The notes under the pieces were generated by a model, which made no database searches, had not been told where the DNA came from, and was given only the letters and a program-made list of their open reading frames with translations. Below, in pieces: positions 31,374 through 42,485 of a stretch of 64,000 nt of DNA. The position numbers and the translations under genes were made by a program. The stretch covers positions 3,734,001 to 3,798,000 of the forward strand of contig NC_086179.1 of NCBI RefSeq assembly GCF_023053635.1, given 5' to 3'. The stretch comes from Elgaria multicarinata webbii. Its lineage: Eukaryota > Chordata > Lepidosauria > Squamata > Anguidae. How positions within the stretch are numbered: position 1 is the first letter of the stretch; the number at the start of each line of letters is the position of its first letter.

Positions 31374-31773
31374 GTAATTCAGAAGTGATAACTTCAGAGA
31401 AGGATCTAGTTGTGAATGTCATGGATTTTCCCATGGAGAGCGCAACACCGTGGTTAAACTGCCCTGTCTCATGGTAGGGCTGGGGTCTTGGGAATCAAGC
31501 TCTGGTTCCTCGGTGGCCCTGGGGTAAGGCTTGGTAGTCCCTACCTCATTCGAGTTTGCCTAGGAATTCCTGTTAGCTGGCCGGCAAAGCCTGCAGCTCC
31601 CTCCTCTGACCAGCTACCATGGTGGTGCAGCAAGTAAGGCAGCCTGGCTTCCTGAGTCTCTGTGGTGGCCAGCATCACCCTGGAACAGAACCCTCGAGCC
31701 CCTAGAACAAAGTTTCTTCTCAAGAGCACCGTGATTTTTACAACAAAGCCTCTTGTTCACACCTTGTCCTCAG
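31374..31773. other. STRIP2 intron 12, no repeat recognised
   Basis: 400 bp of unique-looking sequence. Confidence 0.5.
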
Positions 31774-31845
31774 CACAAGTACATCTCAATCTCCGAAGTG
31801 CAGATCAAGAATGAGGAGGAGATGGAGAAGTGCCCCATGTCTTTG
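31774..31845 (+). CDS. STRIP2: STRIP2 exon 13
   Basis: Acceptor tgtcctcag, donor gtaagc; 72 nt in phase 0. Encodes HKYISISEVQIKNEEEMEKC then PMSL; the paralogue STRIP1 differs strongly here. Confidence 0.95.
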
Positions 31846-31893
31846 GTAAGCATCCTCTCGGGGCACCCTGTGTGACCGTACCGCTCAACCTGA

Positions 31894-32392
31894 CTGGGTT
31901 CGGATGACACGATAACCGACGGTGGGTTAAATAGTCAACGGTGGGTTAAATAGTCAACGGTTGGTTATTGTGTTGTCTGTCGGGACTTTTTCACACTACA
32001 GTTGGCTATTCGGCGAAAATAACCAACGCTATGCAGAGTTGATTATTGGAACAACTGTTAGTTATCGTGTCGTGTGTTGGGCACTGTTGACTATTTCATC
32101 GCACACAGTTGGTTATTTTCAGCGACTACAGAGTCCCCTGGCAAGATACCGCTGTAATGCAGCCAACAGGGCTCGCAATGGCTGATGGGATACCAGCGGG
32201 AGGACTGAGGGGGGAGAGAGGGTGGGGGATGTGTCAGTCAAACACACGGTTGACTAATAGTCAACTCAGTACTGGCCTTAATCTACACCATGGTTGATTA
32301 TAATCGTGTCATGTGGGGAGTGCCCCCTCAATAATCAACCGTGGAGTTTGCGATTAACCCACCATTGACTGTTGCGTTGTCTGAATGCAGCC
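31894..32392. mobile_element. TIR DNA transposon, non-autonomous, unclassified
   Basis: Left end ctgggttcggatgacacg, right end cgttgtctgaatgcagcc (imperfect inverted repeats). Many copies of ggttgattat, gtcaac and gtgggttaa motifs on both strands; ggtgggttaaatagtcaacg is tandemly repeated at 31921-31960. Confidence 0.6.
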
Positions 32393-32711
32393 TCTGTCGA
32401 TCTGCTTCCTTCCTGCCCAGGGGCTGCCTGGTCACTAGAATTTGGATTTTAGCTGCCATTTGGGGGTAGAAGTGCAAACATCATAGTTCTTGGGTGCTAC
32501 ACCCAGAATTTAAGTTTGCAACTCTCACATGGGGGAAATTTGCAGGAAAGCACTTGCACCTTTAAAGAAGTAAGGATCTCACTCTGGGGACTGAGGTGCC
32601 ACTGACACCATTACTGTTTTCCTGCTTCATTGGATGTGTCTTTTGACTATTGTACTTTACAGCTTTTATTTCCCATCCCTCCATTTGTACCTGGTCTCTT
32701 GTGTGTCTCAG

Positions 32712-32786
32712 GGGGAAGAGGACGTTCAGGAGACACCTTGTGAAATTCTCTATCGGGTGATGCTGTACAACTTGCCACAGTACATG
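32712..32786 (+). CDS. STRIP2: STRIP2 exon 14
   Basis: Acceptor gtgtctcag, donor gtaaat; 75 nt. Encodes GEEDVQETPCEILYRVMLYN then LPQYM. Arg-Val replaces the usual Gln-Gly after ILY. Confidence 0.93.
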
Positions 32787-32846
32787 GTAAATATTGTGTG
32801 TGTGTAATGCTGACAGCTGAACCTGGGGGACTTTTCTGTTGTACTA

Positions 32847-33018
32847 CCGTATTTCTTTGATTCTAAGACGCCATCGATTGTAAGACACACACTAATTTCA
32901 GTACCACCAACAGAGAAAAAGCTTTGATTCTAAATGCACCCGCCATTCTAAGACGCAACCCATTTTTAGACATGTTTATATGGGGGAAAAAGTGTGTCTT
33001 AGAATTGAAGAAATACGG
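32847..33018. mobile_element. Tc1/mariner-like MITE
   Basis: ccgtatttctttgattctaa mirrored by ttagaattgaagaaatacgg, between TA dinucleotides (32845-32846, 33019-33020); inner ctaagacgc motifs. 172 bp. Confidence 0.75.
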
Positions 33019-33059
33019 TAGATCTCCCTTGGGGGTGGGGTGGGGGCTGTAGGTTCATC

Positions 33060-33138
33060 TCAGAATGAGATGAACTGCGCAGAGAGCTTTGGCTATTGGG
33101 CAGTATAGAAATGCAATAAATAAATAAATAAATAAATA
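33060..33138 (+). mobile_element. L2-like LINE 3' tail
   Basis: gaactgcgcagagagctttg, gggcagtatagaaatgcaat, (AAATA)n. Confidence 0.75.
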
Positions 33139-33698
33139 GGTGTGAGGATAATTGCTTCAATTCTTTTCCTTTTGGAATTGCATCTGAGGGTGTCTCTACA
33201 TTAAAGAAAAAAACCCACAACCTTACCGGGGTTTCTTCTTCGGGAGTCTTTCAGTGTTTATTATGAGCTTCTTTCCATGGCGACCATGTGATTTTTGAAT
33301 TGAAAACTTCCCCTCTTGGCAATGCTACTAAGTTCAATGAAACAGCGTCATCTAGTGGTGGAGTTATAGCGCTACATCCTGTGATTATTTTAAATACTGC
33401 ATTATCTCAATTTAAAAAAAACCCAAAAAATTATTGGGGCCAAGTGTGGGAGACATCCTGGAGATTGATGGCATCATGCAAATGACCCACAAACTTCTGT
33501 GAGTGACCAATCACAAGGGTGCCATCAATTGCTCATGTAGAGAAGTTCTGAGTCTGCTCTTCCAGGTTCATTCCCTGGACAGCATTTTAGGTTTTGGAGG
33601 TGCTTCCCATCCTATTACTGTGAGGTACCTGCCAGTTTCCTAAAAATGACTAATTTGGGGACTGGGTGGGGGGGATGTTATTTCACTCCTTGCTGCAG
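33139..33698. other. STRIP2 intron 14, rest unassigned
   Basis: No repeat recognised; short G-run before exon 15. Confidence 0.4.
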
Positions 33699-33796
33699 AT
33701 AGCCTTGCTGAAGATCCTGCTAGCTGCAGCTCCAACGTCCAAAGCCAAGACTGATTCGATCAATATCCTGGCAGATGTATTACCAGAGGAGATGCC
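33699..33796 (+). CDS. STRIP2: STRIP2 exon 15
   Basis: Acceptor cttgctgcag, donor gtaagt; 98 nt. Encodes IALLKILLAAAPTSKAKTDS then INILADVLPEEMP, identical to the mammalian sequence as I recall it. Confidence 0.97.
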
Positions 33797-33908
33797 GTAA
33801 GTCCTTGCTTGATCGCCAGCTGGGTGACATCTGTAAAAGGGCAGCTTAAGAGATGCCAACAAGTTGAAAATACTAGAAAGTGGAATTTTGAATTCCCAAT
33901 GTATGTCA

Positions 33909-34091
33909 GATATTTATTTATTTATTTATTTATTACATTTCTATACCGCCCAATAGCCGAAGCTCTCTGGGCGGTTCACAAAAATCAAAACCATGAAAAG
34001 CATAAAAACAACCAACAATTTAAAAACATGAATACAAAATACAATATAAAAAGCACAACCAGGATTAAAACCACACAGCAAAAATTGATAT
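33909..34091 (-). mobile_element. L2-like LINE 3' end
   Basis: (ATTT)n, ctataccgcccaatagccga, tctctgggcggttcac, then A-rich sequence to agcaaaaattgat. Confidence 0.8.
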
Positions 34092-34177
34092 TAGGGTAGA
34101 TTCCTGCATTGAGTAGGGGGTTGGACTCGATGGCCTTGTAGGCCCCTTCCAACTCTGCTATTCTATGATTCTATGAT
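34092..34177 (+). mobile_element. CR1 3' terminus only
   Basis: tagggtagattcctgcattg to ttctatgattctatga, about 85 bp, directly abutting the L2 piece. Confidence 0.85.
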
Positions 34178-34602
34178 GTATTTACATTGGAAGTGTTTTT
34201 ATCTTGCTCTTCAGCCCCCCCCCAAAAGTTTTCAGAATGGCTTGCATGCAATCACTAAAACAATCTAAAAAAAGACCTGACATACAAGGAAATAGGGATG
34301 GGGAGGGAAGAGGGAGAAAAAACAGGTAGCCTTTCAGTAGGTTGGTGGAATGGTTTTGCTTCCCCTCTCATCTCCCTCGTGATGGGTAGATGAAACCTCC
34401 ATGGTCAGCCAGAGTGTATCTCTGCTTTCCAGCTGTTGGGGTGAAATAGCTGTGGAGGACTCTGGCCTTCACACCTTGTTCGTGGGTTTCCCAGAAACGT
34501 TGGGCTGGCCACTGTTAGAAACACAATGCTGGGATGGGTGGATTTTGGGTTTAATCCTGCCAGACTGCTGTTTAGTTCTTCATCTTTCCCCTCTTGCCTT
34601 AG
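34178..34602. other. STRIP2 intron 15, unassigned
   Basis: No repeat recognised. Confidence 0.4.
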
Positions 34603-34729
34603 GATCACAGTCCTTCAGAGCATGAAACTGGGGATCGATGTGAACAGGCACAAAGAGATAATTGTCAAGGCCATTTCGGCATTGCTCCTGCTGCTCCTGA
34701 AGCATTTCAAGCTGAACCACATTTATCAG
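34603..34729 (+). CDS. STRIP2: STRIP2 exon 16
   Basis: Acceptor cttgccttag, donor gtgagt; 127 nt. Encodes ITVLQSMKLGIDVNRHKEII, then VKAISALLLLLLKHFKLNHI YQ. Leucine-rich helical repeat region of the C-terminal domain. Confidence 0.97.
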
Positions 34730-35317
34730 GTGAGTTTGGGGGGCGTTAAAAGGGCAAAAAGGTTTCCTTCTCCTGCGTTTCTTCATTCAGGGCTGGATTT
34801 AAAGAGCGTATCTGTGGTTCTAGAGCACTTTAGCTGAGACACTGAGGGCCGGTTCCCATTGGATTGCCCTTTGCTTTGCATTTCCCAATCAAAAGCAATC
34901 AGGCCGTCTCTTCCCAAAAAGAATTCAGTTGGGGCTGTGATGGGTGTAACTATTCTCAAAGAGACTTTTTGCACAGAACTTGAAAGGCGGATTCAACAAT
35001 GGTTTTAAAAAGGCAGAGATAAATACCTCTAGAAACCCCTTCTTTAAGTTTGTGCCAGTGATACTCCAGGATTATTAGATGCGCGTGCATTCCATAGCCT
35101 CTTTACTTCCATAAGGCCCATACGAGTAACCTGGAACTGGTGCCTATCTTACCTTTTCAAGATATTGACAGAAGAGCAGATTCAGACAACCTGTTCATGC
35201 GGCAGTGGGCTGTTGTTCCACTGCTCTTTGGAGGTGATGAGGAGGGTCCCTGGGGGAAGAGCTGTAATGAAAGCTTGGAGTAAGAAGGCTGCCATGCGTT
35301 GACCATCATTGCATATC
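34730..35317. other. STRIP2 intron 16, unassigned left part
   Basis: No repeat or coding signal recognised. Confidence 0.4.
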
Positions 35318-35902
35318 TAAGAACATAAGAACAAGAGAAGAGCCCTGAGGCTGGATCAGACGAAGGTCCATCTAGTCCAGCGCTCTGTTCACACAGTGGC
35401 CAAACAGCTGTCAACCAAGGACCAATGAAGCAGGACATGGTGCAACAGCACTCTCCCACCCATGTTCCCCAGCAACTGGTGCATACAGGCTTCCTGCCTC
35501 GAATACTGAAGATAGCACACAACCATCAGGGCTAGTCGCCATCGATAACCTCCACCTCCAGGAATTTATCCAACCCCCTTTTAAAGCCATCCAAATGGGT
35601 GGCCATCACAGCATCCTGTGGCAGTGAGTTCCATAATTTAACTATGCGCTGTGTGAAGAAGTCCTTCCTTTTTTTTTTTTTTGTCCTGGATCTCCCACCA
35701 ATCAGCTTCATGCGATGTCCCCTGGTTCTAGTATTATGGGAGAGGGAGAAAAATGTCTCCCTGTCCACATTCTCCACACCATGCATAATTTTGTACACCT
35801 CTATCACGTCTCTCCTTCGCTTCCCTTTTTCCAAGCTAAACAATCCCAGCTGTGTAACCTTCCCTCCTAGGGGAGATGCTCCAGCCCCTGAATCATTTTA
35901 GC
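35318..35902 (-). mobile_element. CR1 LINE (subfamily B), about 0.6 kb
   Basis: Minus strand encodes MFSLEKGKRRRDVIEVYKIM, HNTRTRGHRMKLIGGR, RIVKLWNSLPQDAVMATHLD; the 3' end gives tctagtccagcgctctgttc in this orientation. Longest subfamily B copy; shows that subfamily B has a distinct C-terminus. Confidence 0.9.
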
Positions 35903-36633
35903 TGCCCTGATGGGGGGAACTCAAGGCATTCCTCTTCTTTTATTAGCTATTTTTCATGCTTTACAAAATAATAAGACGTAGATAAGTAGAGGGTTGAGGA
36001 CAGGTCCAGTTCAAGGAATATCAGTAAGCAGGTGTATACACATTCCAGGTATCCTTACATAAGTTTCCCATTCTGTGTGAACCTATGACATTGAGCATAG
36101 ATATCTATAGGCTGTCTGGATGTCTATATAGGTGCCCATTAATTGTGGCTTTCGTTAGGATAGAGTGTGCCATCAAGTCCTCCATCCATCCTGGCATAAA
36201 GATGGGTGTGGCGGTGACTGTGCTTCCAATGCTATACTATTAGCCTTTGGGCTTCCTGGAGGGCTTGTAGGAGCCAGTGATGGTGGCCATCTGCCATTCC
36301 ACACACTACTGGGAGTAATTCAGTAAGGCATTTTATTTCAGAAAGATCTTTAAGGGACATGTTGCAGCTGCATGGACTGCTATGTGGCTGTGTCAGTAAG
36401 GCCACATGAAGCCTGCAGTGTGGAGAAGGAAAAGAATTTGCATTTGGAGCCAACCAGTTGGTCAAGAGTGGAAATGCGACAGTCTGGAGGGACTCCTCTT
36501 CAGATCAGTGCCCATAAGAAAGAGTTGAAAGTCGCGCGCGTGCAAGTGCTTGAGAGAAAGTGTAAACGTCTTGTAGACAGAGAGTCTCAAACTCCTTTCC
36601 TGTTTAATGTTTTGGCCGCTCTTCTCTTTCCAG
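35903..36633. other. STRIP2 intron 16, right part
   Basis: Unique-looking; no feature recognised. Confidence 0.4.
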
Positions 36634-36734
36634 TTTGAATATGTCTCTCAGCATCTAGTGTTTGCCAACTGCATCCCATTAATTCTGAAGTTCTTCAACC
36701 AGAATATCATGTCCTACATAACTGCCAAAAACAG
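36634..36734 (+). CDS. STRIP2: STRIP2 exon 17
   Basis: Acceptor ctctttccag, donor gtacag; 101 nt. Encodes FEYVSQHLVFANCIPLILKF, then FNQNIMSYITAKN. FEYVSQ (not FEYMAQ) supports STRIP2. Confidence 0.97.
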
Positions 36735-36858
36735 GTACAGTCTGTGTAAACATAGATCTTCCTTTCCTCCTGCAAACACAAAAGTAGTTTTGGCACTGAT
36801 CTGTAATGGCCAATAATTGATGTGTGTGTCTCTCTTTATTTTTTTTATCTCCCTCCAG

Positions 36859-36925
36859 CATATCTGTCCTGGATTATCCCTCCTGTACTGTCCATGAGTT
36901 ACCGGAACTCAATGCTGAAAGCCTA
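36859..36925 (+). CDS. STRIP2: STRIP2 exon 18
   Basis: Acceptor tctccctccag, donor gtaagt; 67 nt. Encodes SISVLDYPSCTVHELPELNA then ESL. Intron 17 is only 124 bp, the shortest in the gene. Confidence 0.95.
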
Positions 36926-37321
36926 GTAAGTGGAATTATAACTACTCTACACATTCCAGGTTGCCTGTGGGCTAGGGCAAAGCTACAATGTCATGGGCCT
37001 CTGTTCTCTGCCAGCAACATGTGATGGAAACGTCATAACTGACAGAATTATTGTGAGGAAGAATTGGATTTTGAAACACTTCATCTGGGTAGAAATAGGT
37101 GATGGGATAGATTCTGCGCTTGGAACAGTGTGGGGTTGGCATGTTTCACTCCCCACCCGGTGAATCACGCTCATTGGGGACCTCTGGAACTAGGAAGAGG
37201 AACAGAAAGCCTGCTGTGGCATTTCTGGATCAGTGGAAGGGGCCAATGGGGTAAAAAAGATGACCACATTTAAAGACACTGTGCTGTAATATGCTGTGCT
37301 ATCACAGCTGTAATATATACT
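36926..37321. other. STRIP2 intron 18, left part, unassigned
   Basis: No repeat or coding signal recognised. Confidence 0.4.
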
Positions 37322-38164
37322 ATGCTAATACCCTGGAAGACAGAAGCAAACTCCAAAGTGATCTTGATAGGCTGGAGTGCTGGGCTGAAAACAACAGAAT
37401 GAAATTTAATAGGGATAAATGCCAAGTTCTACATCTAGGAAATAGAAACCAAATGCACAGTTACAAGTTGGGGGATACTTGGCTCAGCAATACTACAAAC
37501 GAGAAGGATCTTGGAGTTGTAGATCACAAGCTGAATAAGAGCCAACAGTGCGATAGGGCTACAAGAAAGGCCAATGCTATTTTGGGCTGCATTAATAGAA
37601 GTATAGCTTCCAAATCACGTGAGGTACTGGTTCCTCTCTATTCGGCCCTGGTTAGGCCTCATCTAGAGTATTGCATCCAGTTCTGGGCTCCACAATTCAA
37701 GAAGGACGAAGACAAGCTGGAGCGTGTTCAGAGGAGGACAACCAGGATGATCAGGGGACTGGATACAAAGCCCTATGAAGAGAGACTGAAAGAACTGGGC
37801 ATGTTTAGCCTGGAGAAGAGAAGATGGAGGGGAGACATGAGAGCACTCTTCAAGGACTTGAAAGAGGAGTGCCAGGATCTCTTCTCGATCCTCCCAGAGT
37901 GCAGGACATGGAATAATGGGCTGAAGTTACAGGCAGCCAGATTCCAGCTGGACATCAGGAAAAACTTCCTGACTGTTAGAGCAGTACGACAATGGAACCA
38001 GTTACCTAGGGAGGTTGTGGTCTCTCCCACACTAGAGGCCTTCAAGAGGCAGCTGGACAAGCATCTGTCAGGGATGCTGTAGGGTGGATTCCTGCATTGA
38101 GCAGGGGGTTGGACTTGATGGCCTTGTAGGTCCCTTCCAACTCTACTATTCTATGATTCTATAT
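37322..38164 (+). mobile_element. CR1 LINE (subfamily A), about 0.84 kb with one open frame
   Basis: Open for 263 codons to 38082: [79 protein letters not shown], then the ctattctatgattctat end. A small in-frame loss (KDLKEECQDL for [14 protein letters not shown]) is visible. The open frame suggests a fairly young copy. Confidence 0.93.
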
Positions 38165-38631
38165 CACTGCAAGGGTGAAGCAAGGTACATTCATGTTTCT
38201 GCCTCTTAAAATGATTTACATTTGGTCGCATGCTTCCCCCGTCTCTTCTGCTCCTCTCCTCGAAATCTTTTCTGATGAAGTGCAAACAAATAAGTGGACT
38301 GGGACCACCATGCAGTCCCTCCAAAAAGGTCTCGGGAGCAAAGGAGACCGGCCACAATCCACCAGTAATGTCTTCTGCACACTGAATGAACGGACTGTCT
38401 ATTTTGATAGGGTTTGCTCAGGGACAGCTCCAGATATTGAACAGGCTCACTGCTAGGAAATTTTAAAAGTATTCTTTAAATTTTAAAAGTATTCCCCCAC
38501 CCCATCCTAGGGATGGCGGTCCCTTTTCAGGCTGAACAGTTTTCCCTGAAGCCCTGGGCTTTTTCCTGGAATCTAGGAAATTTCACGTTTTTCTTTCTTT
38601 TCCCCCCTAAAATCGCCATTTCTGGCCACAA
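38165..38631. other. STRIP2 intron 18, unassigned
   Basis: A short tandem repeat ttttaaaagtatt near 38462-38495; otherwise nothing recognised. Confidence 0.4.
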
Positions 38632-38633
38632 TT

Positions 38634-38676
<43 letters not shown>

Positions 38677-38712
38677 TTACATTTTTATACCGCCCAATAG
38701 CCGAAGCTCCAC
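38632..38712 (-). mobile_element. L2-like LINE 3' tail with long (ATTT)n
   Basis: About 11 ATTT units then acatttttataccgcccaat, agccgaagctc. Confidence 0.8.
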
Positions 38713-39130
38713 AAATCGCAGCCATAAATTGCTTAATTTGGCACAAATTACGGCTGCAATTTGAGCAAATTGCACTTTTGGGGTGAGGTGAGGGAATAGA
38801 AATCTGTGAGCTGGCCCAACTCATAAAGCTGAAGTCAGGTTAGCGAGGAGCTGCCAAAAGTTTGGCAAACTTCACCCCAGGATGGATTGCTCTGACGTCA
38901 CCGTCCCAAACAAAACTTTGCCCTGAAGCAACATTGACCTCTAGTGGTAGCTTATGCAAACTGACGCCAATTAATGATTTTTTTGCTATGCTGTGTAACA
39001 GCGGTTCTTAAAGCCAAACCTTCTGTAAAAAGTTGGGATTTCTTTCACCTTTTCGGTCATAAAACAGCCTTGCATGTCCTGAATTGGATTGGGACCGTGG
39101 TGCGGCAGAAGGAGGCGGAGGGAGTTAGGT

Positions 39131-39437
39131 AGGGTGACGCTATGGAAAGGAGGACAGGGTTCCTTTATCTTTAACAGTTGTATAGAGAAGGAAATTTCAG
39201 CAGGTGCCTGTAGCACCTGGTGAAATTCCCTCTTCATCATGACAGTTAAAGCTGCAGGAGCTATACTAGAGTCATCAGATACAAAAGAGGGCAGGGCTCC
39301 TGCAGATTTAACTGGTGTAATGAAGAGGGAATTTCACCAGGTCCTGCATGCATACAAATGACACCTGCTGAAATTCCTTTTTCTCTACAACTGTTAAAGA
39401 TACAGGAGCCCAGTCCTCCTTTCCATTGGGTCACCCT
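39131..39437. mobile_element. AGGGTGACC-family palindromic MITE
   Basis: agggtgacgctatgg ... ttgggtcaccct, 307 bp, arms with aaaggaggac/tcctcctttc. Flanks gagttaggt and aagttaggc agree at 7 of 9. Confidence 0.85.
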
Positions 39438-39728
39438 AAGTTAGGCCCTTTTCTCTCATGCAAGTTCTCTATTGTCCACCTCTCAGTTTGGGGGAGGACC
39501 ACTCTGCACAATCTTGCAAAACTGAATTTTTTGCACAGATAATAGGCCTAACAGGGACTTCTGGTTGGCCATGATGGAACACAGGGATGGATGTGGCTTT
39601 TTAGCTGTGCTGGGCCTACAACCGTTTAAGGCTTTGTAAGTCCTTACTAGAATTTTCATTTTGAGTCCAGAAAACAATATGGAGCCGGAGTCATTTACGC
39701 TCAACAAACCTCTCTCATCAGAAGGTAT

Positions 39729-39974
39729 GAGCTCAAGTTAAAGGAAGCCAGATTCCAGCTGGACATCAGGAAAAACTTCCTGACTGTTAGAGCAGTACGA
39801 CAATGGAATCAGTTTCCTAGGGAGGTTGTGGGCTCTCCCACCCTGGAGGCCTTCAAGAGGCAGCTGGACAAGCATCTGTCAGGGATGCTTTAGGGTGGAT
39901 TCCTGCATTGAGCAGGGGGTTGGACTCGATGGCCTTGAAGGCGCCTTCCAACTCTGCTATTCTATGATTCTAAG
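39729..39974 (+). mobile_element. CR1 LINE (subfamily A) 3' fragment
   Basis: gagctcaagttaaaggaagc to ctattctatgattctaag. Confidence 0.9.
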
Positions 39975-40514
39975 GTTGACCACAGCATTTTGCTCCAGAA
40001 GAGCATATTATATCTGAACTTATTCTCACTACCCCCTGCCTCTGTCTTAAAAACTGGAGCTGGGGATATTTCAGCAGAAAGAAAGTCAGACGCTCATGAA
40101 ATGGTGAGGCAGGGGAAGGAGGTAACCTTGTTTTGGTTCGCCTTTCTTTTTAGGGATGCACAAACATCCTCTCTCACTTCTGGGGTGGCGCTCAGTATCT
40201 CAAGCGTTTTTAAAAAATAAAAATACCTTCGGGAAAAGTCACCAAAAATGGTTCAAATATGGTTAGTTGGGTTGCACATGGGGAGGAGAGAGAGTTATGC
40301 TACTCATTTCTACAGATGTTAGAGGCGCTAGCTAATACTTGGCTGTGATATATGTGCACATTCAGCTGCTTGGACATATGTGGTTGTGAGGTGTGACCCA
40401 AGCATCACAGCGAGCCTTAACACTAAGAATCAGGATCTGATTCTGAATCACAGAGGGATGATTTAGACTCCAGTATTATAGTAGAAACCTCAAGGCTGGG
40501 AACCTTGTGCAGCC
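39975..40514. other. STRIP2 intron 18, unassigned
   Basis: No repeat recognised. Confidence 0.4.
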
Positions 40515-40887
40515 TGTCTCTGGTGCAGCTCAACAGCTAAGGTCCTCCTCTGAGTGCCTACTCGGGAGAGGGCCTTTTCAGTGGTGGCACCCTGACAGTG
40601 GAATGATCTCCCTGATGAGTCTCACCTGGCGCCAACGCTGTTATCTTTCAGGCACCAGGTCAAGGCTTTTCTCTTCTCCCAGGCATTTAACAGCATTTAA
40701 CAAAGCGAAGTTTGTTTTTTAACGGACCCCAGAACTGTTGTTTTTAAATTAATACTGTTGTTTTTATACTGTTGTTTTTATGTTTCTGATGGTTTTTAAG
40801 TTATGAATACTTTTTTAATGTTTACTGTTTTTAACTTTTGTGAACTGCCCAGAGAGCTTCGGCTATGGGGCGGTATATAAACGTAAT

Positions 40888-40914
<27 letters not shown>
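40515..40914 (+). mobile_element. L2-like LINE 3' end with C-terminal coding part
   Basis: agggccttttcagtggtggc, caggtcaaggcttttctctt, then gtgaactgcccagagagctt, tatggggcggtatataaacg, (AAATA)n. Confidence 0.85.
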
Positions 40915-40919
<5 letters not shown>

Positions 40920-41548
40920 ATGAGGAGTGTATCATCAGATTGCACCCAGTTGCAAAATAAGGCGTCATGTTATGCCTATGAATTAGTGCCCCAGACAGTA
41001 GGAACTAAAGAATGAGAGGATTCTGAGGAAAAGAGTGGATCGGGTGTCTCACCATTTCATGATCATCTGAAGTGGTGGTGGTGAGGAACTGAGAGGAGTT
41101 AACTAGGACTACCTTGATATTTAAAGTAGGCCCTAGCTAATAACATCTCCTGGAGTGCTCCGTCTTTTATGCTTCGATATCTACCACGTCTGTTCATGAA
41201 CTCTCTTTAAGATAACTTGGAAACAGGTTTATGTATGTCAGTCCTTTGCCAAGAACTAGAACGCTCTGTATCTGTGTAACCTGATCTATGGAAATAAAAA
41301 GCCTGAAGGCAAAGAGACCTCTGGAGTTTAATTTACTAAGGGAACCAGGGGACCAAGCTCTGACACAGCAATAGATATTTCTCTTCGGTAGCAGAAGGTG
41401 CAGTTGCTAAGTGTAAGGGAGTTGGCTGAAACGCAAGCTGCATTTTTACACTTCCGTGAAGCCTTGTGCACGTAATGTGGACTAATCATCACATTGTGCG
41501 TTGCCGTTTAAATACAGTTCTCAGCTTCTCAAGAGAATGATGTGAAAG

Positions 41549-41550
<2 letters not shown>
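40915..41550. other. STRIP2 intron 18, unassigned
   Basis: No repeat recognised. Confidence 0.4.

Positions 41551-41586
<36 letters not shown>
41551..41586. repeat. (GT)n microsatellite
   Basis: 18 uninterrupted GT units. Confidence 0.95.
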
Positions 41587-41589
<3 letters not shown>

Positions 41590-41657
41590 GGATGCAGATG
41601 GTAAATTCTACACAAATATTTTGCCAAAACTGAATTGTTGTTGAGAACTGTTTCAAC

Positions 41658-41770
41658 AGCAGGGGTGGGCAACCTCTTTATTAGAACAGGGCTGGGCAGC
41701 CTTTTTCAGCCCAAGGGCTGAATTCAATTTCAGAGAAGATCTCATATTGTGGACCCTGGAGCACTGGACG
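41658..41770. mobile_element. hAT fragments
   Basis: caggggtgggcaacctcttt followed by acagggctgggcagcctttt and cagcccaagggctgaattc: two hAT-type ends in tandem. Confidence 0.5.
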
Positions 41771-41837
41771 CAGCCCCTGAGCCTGAGGTTCCCTACCCTT
41801 GTTACAATAAAAGTTTGTCATTTCTCCTTGATTGCAG

Positions 41838-41942
41838 GAAACGGGAGACAACAACCAGTTCTGTTATCGGAACCTGTTCTCCTGCATCAACCTGCTGAGG
41901 ATTCTCAACAAACTGACCAAGTGGAAGCATTCCAGGACCATG
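41838..41942 (+). CDS. STRIP2: STRIP2 exon 19
   Basis: Acceptor ttgattgcag, donor gtgagt; 105 nt in phase 0. Encodes ETGDNNQFCYRNLFSCINLL, then RILNKLTKWKHSRTM. The usual CWRN is CYRN. A CR1 fragment starts about 35 bp after the donor. Confidence 0.96.
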
Positions 41943-41976
41943 GTGAGTTGCTGGCTGGCTCACCTATCCTATGGAA

Positions 41977-42485
41977 GGGGGTAGGAAGGGGCCTAAAAGG
42001 CCATCGAGTCCAAACCCCCCGCTCAATGCAGGAATCCACCCTAAAGCATCCCTGACAAATGCTTGTCCAGCTGCCTCTTGAATGACTCTAGTGTGGGAGA
42101 GCCCACAACTTCCCTTGGTCACTGGTTCCATTGTCGTGCTGCTCTAACAGTCAGGAAGTTTTTCCTGATGTCCACCTGGAATCTGGCTTCCTGTAACTTG
42201 AGCCCGTTATTCCATGTCCTGCACTCTGGGAGGATCGAGAAGAGATCCTGGCCCTCCTCTGTGTGACAACCTTTCAAGTATTTGAAGAGTGCTATCCTGT
42301 CTCCCCTCAATCTTCTCTTCTCCAGGCTCAACACGTCCAATTCTTTCAGTCTCTCCTCATAGGGCTTTGTTTCCAGACCCCTGATCATCCTGGTTGCCCT
42401 CCTCTGAACATGCTCCAGTTGTCTGCGTCCTTCTTGAATTGTGGAGCCCAGAACTGGCCGCAATACTCTAGATGAGGCCTAACCA
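41977..42485 (-). mobile_element. CR1 LINE (subfamily A) near exon 19 donor
   Basis: ggtaggaaggggcctaaaag through ctctagatgaggcctaacca; the extreme 3' terminus is lost. Confidence 0.9.

Noticed and set aside
36301-36640. Extra STRIP2 exon in intron 16
   Set aside because: Exons 16 and 17 join in phase with family sequence and leave no room.
37291-38082. 263-codon + strand ORF as a novel gene
   Set aside because: It is CR1 reverse-transcriptase C-terminus; near-identical fragments occur about fifteen times in the window.
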